Part shown: piece after piece, positions 7,843 through 17,467 of the stretch
Numbering within the stretch: the stretch's first letter is position 1
Layout: every line of letters starts with the position of its first letter
Source: Gammaproteobacteria bacterium
Lineage (GTDB): Bacteria; Pseudomonadota; Gammaproteobacteria; Burkholderiales; Rhodocyclaceae
NCBI GenBank assembly: GCA_018825305.1
Contig: JAHJEO010000017.1
Coordinates: 1 to 64,000, forward strand
Direction: 5' to 3'
DNA: 64,000 nucleotides
Program-made: the position numbers and the translations under genes
The notes under the pieces: generated by a model
Databases searched by the model: none
What the model was told of the DNA's origin: nothing
The model's input: only the letters and a program-made list of their open reading frames with translations

Positions 7843-8229
7843 TTACTGGTTGCGCTGGATCAGCTCGATCTTGTAGCCGTCCGGGTCTTCGACAAAGGCG
7901 ATGACGGTGCTGCCATGCTTCATCGGTCCGGCTTCGCGCACCACCCGGCCGCCGCGCGCCCTGATCTGATCGCAGGCGGCGTAGGCATCCTCGACTTCGA
8001 GGGCGATATGGCCGTAGGCGCTGCCAAGCTCGTACTTGTCGACACCCCAGTTGTAGGTTAGCTCGAGCACGGCTTCGTCCGCCTCGTCCTGGTAGCCGAC
8101 AAAGACATTGGTGAACTTGCCGTCCGGGTAATCGCTGCGGCGCAGGACACGCATGCCGAGAACCTCGGTGTAGAAGGCGATCGAGCGGTCGAGATCGCCG
8201 ACGCGCAACATGGTGTGCAGGATTCGCAT
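7843..8229 (-). CDS. gloA: lactoylglutathione lyase (glyoxalase I)
   Basis: 128 residues, the normal length for Ni-type bacterial glyoxalase I, which converts the methylglyoxal-glutathione hemithioacetal to S-lactoylglutathione. The four metal ligands known from E. coli GloA are at the expected positions: His5, Glu56, His74 and Glu122. No long insertions are present, which favours the short Ni2+-dependent class. It is the last gene of the minus-strand run that begins at miaB and lies 11 bp behind the metallopeptidase gene. Confidence 0.93.
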   Translation of the reverse strand: MRILHTMLRVGDLDRSIAFYTEVLGMRVLRRSDYPDGKFTNVFVGYQDEADEAVLELTYNWGVDKYELGSAYGHIALEVEDAYAACDQIRARGGRVVREAGPMKHGSTVIAFVEDPDGYKIELIQRNQ

Positions 8230-8240
8230 CTGGGGCTTCC

Positions 8241-8990
8241 TTAGATGAGCGGTATTTCGCGGCCGCGCAGCTTGAGCTCCGCACGCACGGCACGCCAGTC
8301 AGGATAGATGCGCTCGACCTCGGCCCAGAACCGGGCGCTGTGGTTCATTTCGGCGAGGTGGGCGAGTTCGTGGGCGATGACATAATCGACCAGATGCGGC
8401 GCCAGGTGGATCAGCCGCCAGTTCAGGCGGATGCCTGATGACTCGCTGCAACTTCCCCAGCGGGTGCGTGCCGACGACAAGGCGATCGGTGGCAGCGGCC
8501 GCTCCAATCGCGCGCCCAGATAGTCAGCGCGTTCGACAAAATGCGGCAGTGCGCGGCGTTGCAGGGCACGGCGCGCCAGCAAGTCGAGGTCGGCGTCGGC
8601 CCGCGCGGCCAGCACCAGCAGGTCGTCGCGCCAGGCAATGCGATTGGCACCTGCCTCGACGGCCACCTCGACCTCGCCGCCCAAGAGCGGCAACCGCGTG
8701 CCGTGGCGAATCGCCACCTGCCTCGGCGCAACGCGCTGGGCATATTCGGCCAGCTTGGCGATCACCCAGTCGCCATGACCGCCGACGAAGGCCTCTATCT
8801 CGGCAAGCGGGACGTGGTGCGGTGCTCCGACTGCCAAACCGCGTTCATCGATGGTCATCGACAGGCGCCGCCGCCGGCCCTGGCGCAGGACGTAGGGAAC
8901 GATGCTGCCGCCAACCAGCAGATGGCGCGTCTTCGGCGACGGCGCGATCGCCGGCAGCTTGAACAGATCCAGTTGCCCGGCCTGATTCAT
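8241..8990 (-). CDS. YgjP/SprT-like zinc metallopeptidase (M48-like, DUF45)
   Basis: 249 residues from ATG 8990, which overlaps the stop of the gene before it (ATGA). The N-terminal half is a beta-rich domain ending in a helical linker. The C-terminal half holds the RWGSCS motif (near residue 172), the zinc site HELAH in [14 protein letters not shown], and a final helix with a W-A-E-V pattern, all typical of the YgjP family. Substrates of this family are poorly known. The gene directly upstream appears to be a paralogue without the zinc site. Confidence 0.88.
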   Translation of the reverse strand: MNQAGQLDLFKLPAIAPSPKTRHLLVGGSIVPYVLRQGRRRRLSMTIDERGLAVGAPHHVPLAEIEAFVGGHGDWVIAKLAEYAQRVAPRQVAIRHGTRLPLLGGEVEVAVEAGANRIAWRDDLLVLAARADADLDLLARRALQRRALPHFVERADYLGARLERPLPPIALSSARTRWGSCSESSGIRLNWRLIHLAPHLVDYVIAHELAHLAEMNHSARFWAEVERIYPDWRAVRAELKLRGREIPLI

Positions 8991-9466
8991 GCGGCAACCG
9001 CGAAGAGGTCGCTTTCCGTAACGACGGGTGCCAAGGCCTCCAGGGCACGGCGAACCACCTGGCCGATCACCTCTTCCGACTGTTCGATCAGCCGCCAGTG
9101 AAAGCGCAGGCCGCCCTTGCCGTCGTCCTGCGTCCAGCCGGCGCGCGCGGCGAAAGACAGCGCATGCGCTGGCACTGGGCGAGCGGCGCGGCGGGCAGCC
9201 ATCACGAGCTCGGCACCGATCACGCGCTCGGCCTGGCGGCGCAACCAGGCTTCGGCTGCGTCCTGAATCTGGCGCGGCGTCGCTTCCGGCGGCAATGGCA
9301 GATGCAGGGTGGCAGTGTCGAGCAGCGCCTCGCGGCAAGCGGTGTCGAGGCAGAGCAGCAACCGGCCGCCGAGGTACTCGACACTCGCGCCGTCACGCCA
9401 GCGCTCGCCGGCGTCGGGAGCGGCGGCATCAAGCAGCAGCGACAGTTGCGGCGGGCGGCGTTTCAT
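8987..9466 (-). CDS. catalytically dead YgjP-like paralogue
   Basis: 159 residues. The C-terminal part (ALSFAARAGWTQ, then GGLRFHWRLIEQ and the VVRRALEAL helix) lines up with the downstream metallopeptidase ([12 protein letters not shown], then [12 protein letters not shown] and the IAHELAHL helix). The zinc-binding HELAH is replaced by RRALE and the chain ends just after it. The N-terminal segment also matches the family plan (GGRLLLCLD; helix AAEAWLRRQAE). I infer a truncated duplicate that kept the fold but lost catalysis. It overlaps plsC by 38 bp and its partner by 4 bp, so the pair is probably made together. Confidence 0.65.
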   Translation of the reverse strand: MKRRPPQLSLLLDAAAPDAGERWRDGASVEYLGGRLLLCLDTACREALLDTATLHLPLPPEATPRQIQDAAEAWLRRQAERVIGAELVMAARRAARPVPAHALSFAARAGWTQDDGKGGLRFHWRLIEQSEEVIGQVVRRALEALAPVVTESDLFAVAA

Positions 9467-10184
9467 GGCGATAGCGGTGGGGGGCGATGCGACGCATTTC
9501 CGATTCTATCCACGCTTCGACGCGGGCATTGATCTCTTCAGCCGCGAGGCCGGCCGGGTCGATTGCCGGTCCGATGCTCATCGTCACCGTGCCCGGCGTC
9601 TTGAGGAATGCCTGGCGCCGCCAGCATTCGCCGGAATCGAGCGCGACCGGCACGGCCGGCACGCCGGCCTGCTTGGCCAGCCAGGCACCGCCGATTTTGT
9701 AGCGTTTCTTGTGGCCAGGCGCGACACGCGTGCCTTCGGGAAAGATCACCACGGAATAGCCCTCGGCCAGCCGTCCCTTACCGCGCTCGGCCACCTGATT
9801 GAGCGCCTCCTTGCCGGCGCCGCGGTCGATGGCGACGAAAGGCATCAGCCACAGCCCCCAGCCGAAGAAGGGCAGCCAGTGCAGCTCCTGCTTGTAGACG
9901 AAGGAGGTCAGCTTGAACACCTGCTGCAGCGCAAAGGTCTCCCACGCCGACTGGTGTTTGCTGAGGACAACGCAGGGAATCGCGGGGATGTTCTCCGCGC
10001 CGAGAATGCGGTGCCGGATGCCCAGCAGGTGCTGGATCAGCCACATCACGACGCTGACGTAGGGCATCACGAAAAGTCGGCGGCTCCGCAACGGCAACCA
10101 GAAGAAGCACAGCAGCAGCAGTACGAAGGCGGGCGTGATCAGCAGCATCACGGCCATGAACAGGGCCGAACGCAGTGCGATCAT
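9429..10184 (-). CDS. plsC: 1-acyl-sn-glycerol-3-phosphate acyltransferase
   Basis: 251 residues from ATG 10184 (ATGA overlap with gmhB). Two N-terminal hydrophobic helices anchor it to the inner membrane. Acyltransferase motif I reads KHQSAWE: the catalytic His is present, with Glu instead of Asp at the fifth position after it. Motif III is FPEGTR, and a proline-containing VPAVPVALDSG follows as motif IV. It acylates lysophosphatidic acid to phosphatidic acid in phospholipid synthesis. The gmhB-plsC pairing is common in betaproteobacteria. Confidence 0.9.
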   Translation of the reverse strand: MIALRSALFMAVMLLITPAFVLLLLCFFWLPLRSRRLFVMPYVSVVMWLIQHLLGIRHRILGAENIPAIPCVVLSKHQSAWETFALQQVFKLTSFVYKQELHWLPFFGWGLWLMPFVAIDRGAGKEALNQVAERGKGRLAEGYSVVIFPEGTRVAPGHKKRYKIGGAWLAKQAGVPAVPVALDSGECWRRQAFLKTPGTVTMSIGPAIDPAGLAAEEINARVEAWIESEMRRIAPHRYRHETPPAATVAAA

Positions 10185-10723
10185 TTGGTCAGGCTCGCCA
10201 CCGCGGCGGCGAGATCGGGAAAAACCGGGATGCCCGGCGGCAGATCCGGGTCGGCGTGGGTCTTCTCGCCCTTGCCAGTCAGCACGAGGATCGGCTGGGC
10301 GCCGGCGGCCAGGGCCGCCTTGAGGTCGCGCAGGGAGTCGCCAATCGCCGGCACGTCGGTGAGGTCCGTGTTGTAGCGCTGGGCGATCTCGTTGAACATG
10401 CCTGGCTTGGGCTTGCGGCAGGCGCACTTGTCGGCATTGGTGTGCGGGCAGAAGAAGATTGCGTCGATCCGGCCGCCGGCCTGGGACACGGCGCGCACCA
10501 TCTTGTCGTGGATGGCGTTGAGCGTGTCCATGACGAACAGGCCGCGGCCGACGCCCGACTGATTAGTGCACACCACCACGCGCCAGCCCCACTGCGTCAG
10601 CCGTGCGATCGCTTCGAGGCTGCCGGGAATCGGCTTCCATTCGTCCGGCGACTTGATGTACTGGTCGGAGTCGTGGTTGATGACGCCGTCGCGGTCGAGA
10701 ATGATGAGCTTCATGTGAGCCAT
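10181..10723 (-). CDS. gmhB: D-glycero-beta-D-manno-heptose 1,7-bisphosphate 7-phosphatase
   Basis: 180 residues of HAD superfamily. The nucleophile motif is DRDGVIN, the second motif is CTNQSG, the zinc loop is CPHTNADKCACRKPKPG (Cys-x-His and Cys-x-Cys) and motif IV is GDSLRD. These features define GmhB, which dephosphorylates heptose bisphosphate for the ADP-heptose of the LPS inner core. The second ATG (10714) is an alternative start that better fits the family N-terminus. It is coupled to plsC by a 4-bp overlap and lies 81 bp after glyS. Confidence 0.92.
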   Translation of the reverse strand: MAHMKLIILDRDGVINHDSDQYIKSPDEWKPIPGSLEAIARLTQWGWRVVVCTNQSGVGRGLFVMDTLNAIHDKMVRAVSQAGGRIDAIFFCPHTNADKCACRKPKPGMFNEIAQRYNTDLTDVPAIGDSLRDLKAALAAGAQPILVLTGKGEKTHADPDLPPGIPVFPDLAAAVASLTK

Positions 10724-10804
10724 TTAGCCATAGAGACGCAGCGGCGGCCGGGGGAAAAGGCCCCGCTTGCCGTCGCTGCTCCGTGTCCGCTCCCGCTCAT
10801 GGCA

Positions 10805-12871
10805 TCACAGCCGCGAGATGTCGGCGACCTGGTTCATCAGGCCGGTGATCTGGCGCAGCAGCGCCAGGCGGTTGGCGCGTGTCAGCGGCTCTTCGGCCAT
10901 CACCATCACGCCATCGAAGAAAGCATCGACCTCACCGCGCATGCCGGCCAGCTGCTTCAGCGCATCGGCGTAGTCCTCGTTGGCGACAAAGGAATGGATG
11001 GCCGGCTGGATCGCGGTGACCCGCTCGAACAACGCCTTCTCGGCCGGCTCCTGCAACAGCACCACATCGACTTCGCCGGCAACACCGTCGGTCTTCTTGA
11101 GGATGTTAACGATGCGTTTGTTGGCAGCCGCCAGCGCCTCGGCTTCGGGCAACTCGACGAAGGCCTTGACCGCCGCCAGCTTGGCCGGCACCTTGTCGAT
11201 GCGCGTCGGGTTGAGCGCCAGCACGGCATCGACAAGCTTCTGGTCGAACCCGGCGTCACGCAGCTGGCCGCGCAGACGCTCGAACATGAAGTCGCGCAAC
11301 TGAATCCGAAAATCACCACCGATAAGGCCGGAGGCGAAGCCTGCGGCAGCGTCGTCGATCAACTCGACCAAATCGAGCGGCAATGGCGTTTCCATGAGGA
11401 TGCGCAGCACGCCCAGAGCGGCGCGGCGCAGGCCGAACGGATCCTTGTCGCCGGTCGGCAGCTGGCCGATGCCGAAGAAACCAACCAGCGCGTCAAACTT
11501 GTCGGCCAGCGCCACCGCGCAGGCGACGTTGCCCTGCGGCAGCATATCGCCGTTGAAGCGCGGATGGTAGTGGGCCTCGATAGCCTCCGCCACGGCTTCC
11601 GGCTCCTGGTCGTGATGGGCGTAGTAGCGTCCCATGATGCCCTGCAGCTCGGGAAACTCGCCAACCATGTCGGTAACCAGGTCCGCCTTGGCCAGCAGCG
11701 CTGCGCGACCGGCATGTGCCGTGTCGGCACCAAGACGTGCGGCAATGGCCTCGGCCAGGCCGGCAACGCGCTTGACCCGCTCGCCGACGGTGCCCAGCTT
11801 GTTGTGATAGACGATGCTATCGAGCTTGCCGACGCGCGCCGCCAGCGGCGTCTTGCGATCCTGGTTGAAGAAGAAGCGCGCATCGGACAGGCGCGGCCGC
11901 ACCACGCGTTCGTTGCCGCCGATGATGTGCTTCGGGTCGGCGACCTGCATGTTGGAAACCACGAGGAAGCGGCTGGTCAGCTTGCCATCCTTGAGCAGCG
12001 GAAAATACTTCTGGTTCGCCTTCATGGTCAGGATCAGGCATTCCTGCGGCACGGCGAGGAATTCCTCCTCGAAGCTCGCCTCGTAGACCACCGGATACTC
12101 GACCAGCGAAGTGACCTCATCGACCAGCGCCTCGTCCTGCAACCACTGACGGCCCGGTTGTACGTTGGCAGCCTTGTCGAGCTGCGCACGAATCATCTCG
12201 CGGCGTGTGACATGACAGGCAACGACCTTGCCCTTGTCGGCCAGCACCCTGGCGTAGTCACTGGCATGGGGGATTTCGATCACGCCAACGCTCATGAAAC
12301 GGTGGCCGCGCGTGATGTTGCGGCTGGCCAGCCCCAGCACCTGGCCGGGAACGATGCGCGCGCCATGCATCATCACCAGGCCATGCACCGGCCGCACGAA
12401 CTGTGCCTCGCCAGCTCCCCAGCGCATCAGCTTGGCTACCGGCAGTTTTTTCAGTGCGGCCTCGACGAAGCCGGCGATGTGCTGGTCGATGCGCTCGCCG
12501 CTCTTCTTCATGCGCGCGACGAAATACTCCGCCTTGCCATCGGCCAGCTTTTCCAGTTGGCCGAATTCGACGCCGGCCGAGCGCATGAAACCTTCCAGCG
12601 CCTTGGTCGGCTTGCCGTCGGCGCCGACACCCGAGGCGACGGCCGGTCCCTTCTTTTCTATCGTGCGCTCCGGCTGGGTGTCGAGACAGTTGTCGAACTG
12701 CAGGGCCAGACGACGTGGCGTGGCGAACCATTTGCCTTCGTTTCCGGCCGCGATGAAACCGGCGTCGAGCAGTGCCTTCTGCACCTGCTCGCGAAAGGCC
12801 AGTCCGAGCTTCGCCAGCGACTTGGGCGGCAACTCTTCGGTGAGGAGCTCGATCAGCAGCGTCTCTTTCAT
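10805..12871 (-). CDS. glyS: glycyl-tRNA synthetase beta subunit
   Basis: 688 residues, full length for the bacterial beta subunit of the alpha2-beta2 glycyl-tRNA synthetase, which binds tRNA-Gly. It begins with the family hallmark [15 protein letters not shown] and has the tRNA-binding HD-like and anticodon-binding parts towards the C-terminus. ATG 12871 overlaps the stop of glyQ by 4 bp, so both subunits are made from one message. Confidence 0.96.
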   Translation of the reverse strand: MKETLLIELLTEELPPKSLAKLGLAFREQVQKALLDAGFIAAGNEGKWFATPRRLALQFDNCLDTQPERTIEKKGPAVASGVGADGKPTKALEGFMRSAGVEFGQLEKLADGKAEYFVARMKKSGERIDQHIAGFVEAALKKLPVAKLMRWGAGEAQFVRPVHGLVMMHGARIVPGQVLGLASRNITRGHRFMSVGVIEIPHASDYARVLADKGKVVACHVTRREMIRAQLDKAANVQPGRQWLQDEALVDEVTSLVEYPVVYEASFEEEFLAVPQECLILTMKANQKYFPLLKDGKLTSRFLVVSNMQVADPKHIIGGNERVVRPRLSDARFFFNQDRKTPLAARVGKLDSIVYHNKLGTVGERVKRVAGLAEAIAARLGADTAHAGRAALLAKADLVTDMVGEFPELQGIMGRYYAHHDQEPEAVAEAIEAHYHPRFNGDMLPQGNVACAVALADKFDALVGFFGIGQLPTGDKDPFGLRRAALGVLRILMETPLPLDLVELIDDAAAGFASGLIGGDFRIQLRDFMFERLRGQLRDAGFDQKLVDAVLALNPTRIDKVPAKLAAVKAFVELPEAEALAAANKRIVNILKKTDGVAGEVDVVLLQEPAEKALFERVTAIQPAIHSFVANEDYADALKQLAGMRGEVDAFFDGVMVMAEEPLTRANRLALLRQITGLMNQVADISRL

Positions 12872-13758
12872 GCTGTCGCTCCTTTCAGCATCGGGAATCC
12901 CAACTTCTCGCGCGAATCGAAATAGGCCTGCGCCACTTCGCGGGCCAATGCCCGCACCCGGCCGATGTAGGCGGCGCGCTCGGTCACCGAGATGGCGCCG
13001 CGGGCGTCGAGCAGGTTGAAGCTGTGCGAGGCCTTCATCACCATCTCGAAGCCGGGCAGCGGCAGCCCGAGGCCCATGAGGCGCTTGGCTTCCGACTCGA
13101 ATTTCGAGAACTGGCTGAACAGCCAGTCGACATCCGAGTGTTCGAAATTGTAGGTCGACTGCTCGACCTCGTTCTGGTGATAGACGTCACCATAGGTGAT
13201 GCCGGGTGCCCACACCAGGTCGAAAACGTTCTCGACGCCCTGCAGGTACATCGCCAGGCGCTCGAGGCCGTAGGTGATCTCACCCAGCACCGGCCGGCAC
13301 ACCAGCGAGCCGACTTCCTGGAAATAGGTGAATTGCGTGACTTCCATGCCATCGAGCCAGACTTCCCAGCCGAGGCCCCAGGCGCCGAGCGTCGGCGATT
13401 CCCAGTCGTCCTCGACGAAACGGATGTCATGCTCGGAAGTGTTGATGCCGAGTGCCCGCAGGCTGTCGAGATACAGTTCCTGGATGTTGGCGGGCGACGG
13501 CTTCAGCACCACCTGATACTGGTAGTAATGCTGCAGGCGGTTGGGGTTCTCGCCGTAGCGGCCATCCTTGGGGCGGCGCGATGGCTGGACGTAGGCGGCC
13601 TTCCAGGGTTCCGGGCCGATGGCGCGCAGGAAGGTGGCGGTATGGAAGGTTCCGGCACCGACTTCGATGTCGTAGGGTTGCAGCAGCACGCAACCCTGCT
13701 TGTTCCAGAAATCCTGCAGCCGCAGGATGACCTCCTGGAAAGTGGGGGAATGACTCAT
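12868..13758 (-). CDS. glyQ: glycyl-tRNA synthetase alpha subunit
   Basis: 296 residues from ATG 13758. It carries the class II synthetase active site that makes glycyl-adenylate, with the near-invariant N-terminal half ([36 protein letters not shown]). The length matches E. coli GlyQ. It is translated together with glyS through an ATGA overlap and sits 28 bp behind lnt on the same strand. Confidence 0.97.
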   Translation of the reverse strand: MSHSPTFQEVILRLQDFWNKQGCVLLQPYDIEVGAGTFHTATFLRAIGPEPWKAAYVQPSRRPKDGRYGENPNRLQHYYQYQVVLKPSPANIQELYLDSLRALGINTSEHDIRFVEDDWESPTLGAWGLGWEVWLDGMEVTQFTYFQEVGSLVCRPVLGEITYGLERLAMYLQGVENVFDLVWAPGITYGDVYHQNEVEQSTYNFEHSDVDWLFSQFSKFESEAKRLMGLGLPLPGFEMVMKASHSFNLLDARGAISVTERAAYIGRVRALAREVAQAYFDSREKLGFPMLKGATA

Positions 13759-13786
13759 CGGGAAAGCCCAGCGGAAAAGCGCAATT

Positions 13787-15244
13787 TTACCGGCTTTTGC
13801 GGCGCCCTCGCAGCGCCGGAGCCAGCGCCAGCAGTGCCATCGCCAGGGCCAGCGCGTTGCCGTGGCGGGCAAACGGCGTCAGGCCGTGATGACCCTGGAC
13901 CTCGACCCGCAGGGCGGCGCGGGTGAAGGGAGGCAGCACGGCGGCCACCCGGCCGTCGGGCGCCACCGCTGCCGTCATGCCGGTATTGGTGGCACGCAGC
14001 ATCGGCCGCCCGGTCTCCAGCGCACGCAGTTGCGAAATCTGCAAATGCTGCGGCTGCGCCAGCGAATCGCCGAACCACGCGGTATTGGAGATATTCACCA
14101 GCAGCGTCGCCTCGGGCAGGGCACGGAGGATTTCCGCGCCGAACAAATCCTCATAGCAGATGTTGGGCATGATCATCTGGCCGCCGATGGCCAGCGGCGA
14201 CTGCCGGGCCGGGCCGGCCGTGAAGTTGGACATCGGTATGCGCACCAAATCGAAGAACCACGAGAAGCCCGGCGGCACGAACTCGCCGAACGGAACGAGG
14301 TGCGACTTGGCGTACCCCTGCGAACGCAACTCCGGGGTCAGGGCCACGGCGCCATTAACGTAGCCGCCCTCCGCCGTGCGCACGGCCACGCCCAACAGTA
14401 CCTCGCCGTTCGCAGTCAGGCCACGCAGCACGTCGCGCGGAACTTCGTCGAACAGCAACGGGATCGCGGTTTCCGGCAGCACGGTCACCGGCGCCGGATT
14501 CTCGCGCGCCAACCGCAGGTAGGTTTCGATGGACAGGCTGAGCCGGTTCGGATCCCACTTCAGGCCCTGCGCCACGTTGCCTTGCAGCAAGGCCACTTGC
14601 AGCGGCGCGCCGGCCGGTTCGGTCCAGGCGATGCCGCGCAGCGCAAACCCCGCCGCGATCAGCAACACGGCCAGCAGCGCCGGCCGGAAGCGGCACCAGC
14701 CGAAGGCCAGCAACGCGGCGATCAATGCCGTGATGAAAGCGACGCCGTAGCTACCGACGAGCGGCGCATAGTCGGCCAGCGGACTGGGCGGGCTTTGCGA
14801 ATAGCCCAGCGCCAGCCAGGGGAAGCCGGTGAACAAGCCGCCGCGCAGCCACTCGCTGAGCATCCATAAGCCGGCGACCAGCAGGGCATCTGCAATTGGC
14901 CGCGACGAAAAGTCGGCGCTGGCGGAACGGCGAAATGCCCATCCCGCCAGTGCCGGGAACAGCGCAAGGTAGGCACAGAACAGCAGCGTCGCCAGCGCGG
15001 CCAGCGGCGCAGCCATGCCGCCGACATCATGCAGGCTGACATAGACCCAGGACACGCCGACGAGGAAAAAACCGAGGCCCCAGGTCAGGCCCAGCAGTGC
15101 GGCCGCGAGCGGCGAGGCTGATCGCCGCCACAAGCTAAACAGCGCGGCCAGCGTCAATAGCGGCAGCGGGAACAGCCCGAAGGGTGCGAAGCCGAGGACC
15201 GTGGTCGCGCCAAGAACGGCCGCGGCCGCCAGCGACCGCTTCAT
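13787..15244 (-). CDS. lnt: apolipoprotein N-acyltransferase
   Basis: 485 residues: an N-terminal block of about six to seven membrane helices (1-210), then a periplasmic nitrilase-like domain and a last helix. The Glu-Lys-Cys triad is visible in [22 protein letters not shown] and [11 protein letters not shown]. Lnt adds the third acyl chain to lipoproteins in the inner membrane. One copy of the dispersed repeat lies inside it (14907-14932), coding for RRSASADF in a cytoplasmic loop. The start overlaps corC by 4 bp, as in the usual ybeX-lnt order. Confidence 0.93.
   Translation of the reverse strand: MKRSLAAAAVLGATTVLGFAPFGLFPLPLLTLAALFSLWRRSASPLAAALLGLTWGLGFFLVGVSWVYVSLHDVGGMAAPLAALATLLFCAYLALFPALAGWAFRRSASADFSSRPIADALLVAGLWMLSEWLRGGLFTGFPWLALGYSQSPPSPLADYAPLVGSYGVAFITALIAALLAFGWCRFRPALLAVLLIAAGFALRGIAWTEPAGAPLQVALLQGNVAQGLKWDPNRLSLSIETYLRLARENPAPVTVLPETAIPLLFDEVPRDVLRGLTANGEVLLGVAVRTAEGGYVNGAVALTPELRSQGYAKSHLVPFGEFVPPGFSWFFDLVRIPMSNFTAGPARQSPLAIGGQMIMPNICYEDLFGAEILRALPEATLLVNISNTAWFGDSLAQPQHLQISQLRALETGRPMLRATNTGMTAAVAPDGRVAAVLPPFTRAALRVEVQGHHGLTPFARHGNALALAMALLALAPALRGRRKSR
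14907..14932. repeat. dispersed short repeat, copy 1 (in lnt)
   Basis: Contains the exact core AAAAGTCGGCGCTGGCGG followed by AACGGCG. The other strand, read in the lnt frame, gives RRSASADF. Confidence 0.7.
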
Positions 15245-16086
15245 TCGGCGGCTTCGAGGGTCAGGTCGCGTTGCGGATTGACCAGCAACGTGTGGACGCG
15301 CCGGCTGTCGGCGCGCAACACCTGGAAACGCAGGCCGTCGAGTTGCACGATCTCGTTGCGCTTGGGCAGACGGCCGAGATGGGCGATCAGCAGGCCGCCC
15401 ACGGTGTCGTACTCCGCGTCGGGGAACTGCGTGGAAAACGCTTCGTTGAAGTCGGCGATCTCGGTCTGCGCCTTGACGCGGTAGTGGCCGGCATTGTCGA
15501 GCACGATATTGTCGGCGGCCTCGTCGAAATCGTACTCGTCCTCGATGTCGCCGACGATCTGCTCCAGCACGTCCTCGATGGTCACCAGTCCGGCCACGCC
15601 GCCGTATTCGTCGACGACTATGGCCATGTGGTTGCGCGAAGCCCTGAATTCGCGCAGCAGCACATTCAAGCGCTTCGACTCGGGGATGAACACCGCCGGA
15701 CGCAATGTGTCGCGCAGGTCGAATTCCTTGCCGGCGAAGAAGCGCAGCAATTCCTTGGCCAGCAGGATGCCGATGACGTCGTCGCGATCCTCGCCTATCA
15801 CCGGGAAACGCGAGTGCGCGGCCTCTATCACCATCTCGGCGATCTTCTCCGGCGGATCATTGACGTCAATGACGTCGACCTGCGCGCGCGGCACCATGAT
15901 GTCGCGCACCTGCATGTCGGAAACCTGCAACGCGCCCTCGATGATGGAAAGCGCATCGGAGTCAAGCAGGTTGCGCTCGAAGGCCCCGCGCAGGAGGTCG
16001 AGCAACTGCTCGCGGTCCTCGGGTTCGCGCAGCAGCAGGTGGGACAGGCGTTCCAGCAGCGACGGTCGACTAGGGGATGGGTCCAT
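15241..16086 (-). CDS. corC: CorC/YbeX-type CBS-pair protein
   Basis: 281 residues. Two CBS domains (about 70-190; HSRFPVIGEDRDDVIGIL and MAIVVDEYGGVAGLVTIEDVLEQIVG) are followed by a CorC/HlyC C-terminal domain (about 200-278). There is no membrane segment, unlike CorB/YfjD relatives. YbeX-type proteins are linked to magnesium homeostasis and ribosome metabolism and nearly always sit between ybeY and lnt, as here. The 3-bp gap to ybeY and ATGA overlap with lnt indicate one operon. Confidence 0.9.
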   Translation of the reverse strand: MDPSPSRPSLLERLSHLLLREPEDREQLLDLLRGAFERNLLDSDALSIIEGALQVSDMQVRDIMVPRAQVDVIDVNDPPEKIAEMVIEAAHSRFPVIGEDRDDVIGILLAKELLRFFAGKEFDLRDTLRPAVFIPESKRLNVLLREFRASRNHMAIVVDEYGGVAGLVTIEDVLEQIVGDIEDEYDFDEAADNIVLDNAGHYRVKAQTEIADFNEAFSTQFPDAEYDTVGGLLIAHLGRLPKRNEIVQLDGLRFQVLRADSRRVHTLLVNPQRDLTLEAAE

Positions 16087-16089
16087 GGT

Positions 16090-16536
16090 TCAGTTGTACG
16101 GGTCGGGATAACCGAGAGCGGCGAGGATTTCGCGCTCCCGCGCTTCCATCCGCGCCGCGTCGGCGGCGCCAGTCTCGTGCTCGTATCCCTGCAGATGGAG
16201 CATACCATGCACGATCAGGTGGGCGAAGTGGGCCTCGGGAGCTTTGCCCTGCCGCTCGGCCTCGCGCAGCACCACGGGCAGGCACAGCACCAGATCGCCG
16301 ACCACAATCGGCGCGCTCTCGTAGATGAAGGACAGCACGTTGGTGGCGTAGTCCTTCTTGCGGTAGTCGCGATTCAGTGCGCGCCCTTCATCCTCCGCGA
16401 CGAAGCGCACCGACACCGTGGCGGGCGACTCCTGCGCTGCCCGCAACCAGCGCTGCACTTGCGGTCGCAGCGGCGATGCCGCATGGCGGCTGGCATGCTG
16501 CACCGACAGGTTCAGCTCAAGCCTTTTGCTCGGCAT
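16090..16536 (-). CDS. ybeY: endoribonuclease YbeY (rRNA maturation factor)
   Basis: 148 residues from ATG 16536, which overlaps the end of phoH by 20 bp. The zinc motif HGMLHLQGYEH near the C-terminus provides the three histidine ligands. YbeY matures the 3' end of 16S rRNA and takes part in ribosome quality control. The N-terminal extent is slightly uncertain, but this start gives the normal family length. Confidence 0.92.
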   Translation of the reverse strand: MPSKRLELNLSVQHASRHAASPLRPQVQRWLRAAQESPATVSVRFVAEDEGRALNRDYRKKDYATNVLSFIYESAPIVVGDLVLCLPVVLREAERQGKAPEAHFAHLIVHGMLHLQGYEHETGAADAARMEAREREILAALGYPDPYN

Positions 16537-17467
16537 TCTTCTCGTAGGCGGCGACGATGCGGGCCACCAGCGGATGACGCACGACGTCGGCGGCGTCGAA
16601 GTCGGCGAAGCCGATGCCGCGAACATCGGCGAGGATGCGCCGCGCCTCGATCAACCCGGACTTCTGGCCCTTGGGCAGGTCGATCTGCGTCACGTCGCCG
16701 GTGATCACCGCCTTGGCGCCGATGCCGATTCGCGTCAGGAACATCTTGATCTGCTCGGGCGTGGTGTTCTGCGCCTCATCGAGGATGATGAAGGCGTGGT
16801 TGAGCGTACGCCCGCGCATGTAGGCAAGCGGCGCCACCTCGATGCTCTGCTTCTCGAACAGGCGCGAAACCTTGTCGAAGCCCATCAGATCGTAGAGCGC
16901 GTCGTAGAGCGGCCGCAGATACGGATCGACCTTCTGCGCCAGATCGCCCGGCAGGAACCCCAGGCGCTCACCGGCCTCGACGGCCGGACGCGTCAGCACG
17001 ATGCGCTCGACCTGGTCGCGCTCGATGGCATCGACCGCGCTCGCTACCGCCAGGTAGGTCTTGCCGGTGCCGGCAGGCCCGATGCCGAAGGTGATGTCGT
17101 GCTCCTGAATCTGCCGCAGATACGCCGTCTGGTTCGGGGTGCGGCCATGCAGATCGGATTTGCGCGTGATCAGTGCCGGCGCTGCCTGCGCGGTGAGGCC
17201 CCGATTGGACAATTCGACCAGGCCCAGCTGGATATCGTCGATAGACAGCGGCGTTTTGGCCAACTCGTAAAAGTGCTCCAGCGCCTGGCCGGCAAGGCGC
17301 GACTGGGCCAGCGCACCGCTAATGCGGAAATCCTCGCCGCGCCGTGCGATGGTGACGTCGAAGGCGGTTTCGATCTGGCGCAGGTTCTCGTCGAGCGCGC
17401 CACAGAGATTGTTCAGGCGTCCGTTGTCGAGCGGCCGCAGGGTAATGCCGAGGGCGCGCTGCTTCAT
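16517..17467 (-). CDS. ybeZ: PhoH-family ATPase/RNA helicase-like protein (YbeZ)
   Basis: 316 residues. A KH-like N-terminal part (1-100) precedes the PhoH P-loop domain with Walker [10 protein letters not shown] (about 129-137) and Walker [10 protein letters not shown]. YbeZ interacts with YbeY in ribosome biogenesis. It overlaps miaB by 4 bp and ybeY by 20 bp, the classic miaB-ybeZ-ybeY-ybeX-lnt operon. Confidence 0.93.
   Translation of the reverse strand: MKQRALGITLRPLDNGRLNNLCGALDENLRQIETAFDVTIARRGEDFRISGALAQSRLAGQALEHFYELAKTPLSIDDIQLGLVELSNRGLTAQAAPALITRKSDLHGRTPNQTAYLRQIQEHDITFGIGPAGTGKTYLAVASAVDAIERDQVERIVLTRPAVEAGERLGFLPGDLAQKVDPYLRPLYDALYDLMGFDKVSRLFEKQSIEVAPLAYMRGRTLNHAFIILDEAQNTTPEQIKMFLTRIGIGAKAVITGDVTQIDLPKGQKSGLIEARRILADVRGIGFADFDAADVVRHPLVARIVAAYEKNAEQKA

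Noticed and set aside
9429-10184. PlsC motif I with Glu instead of Asp as a defective active site
   Set aside because: The KHQSAWE form is, as far as I recall, usual for this betaproteobacterial PlsC group; the other motifs are intact.
10175-12925. Very long plus-strand open frame opposite glyS and gmhB
   Set aside because: It is antisense to well-supported glyS/gmhB; its product has no coherent domain and is His/Arg/Gln-rich, as expected for a high-GC shadow frame.
15184-16704. 506-codon plus-strand frame opposite corC and ybeY
   Set aside because: Antisense to genes with clear CBS and YbeY motifs; no domain recognised.
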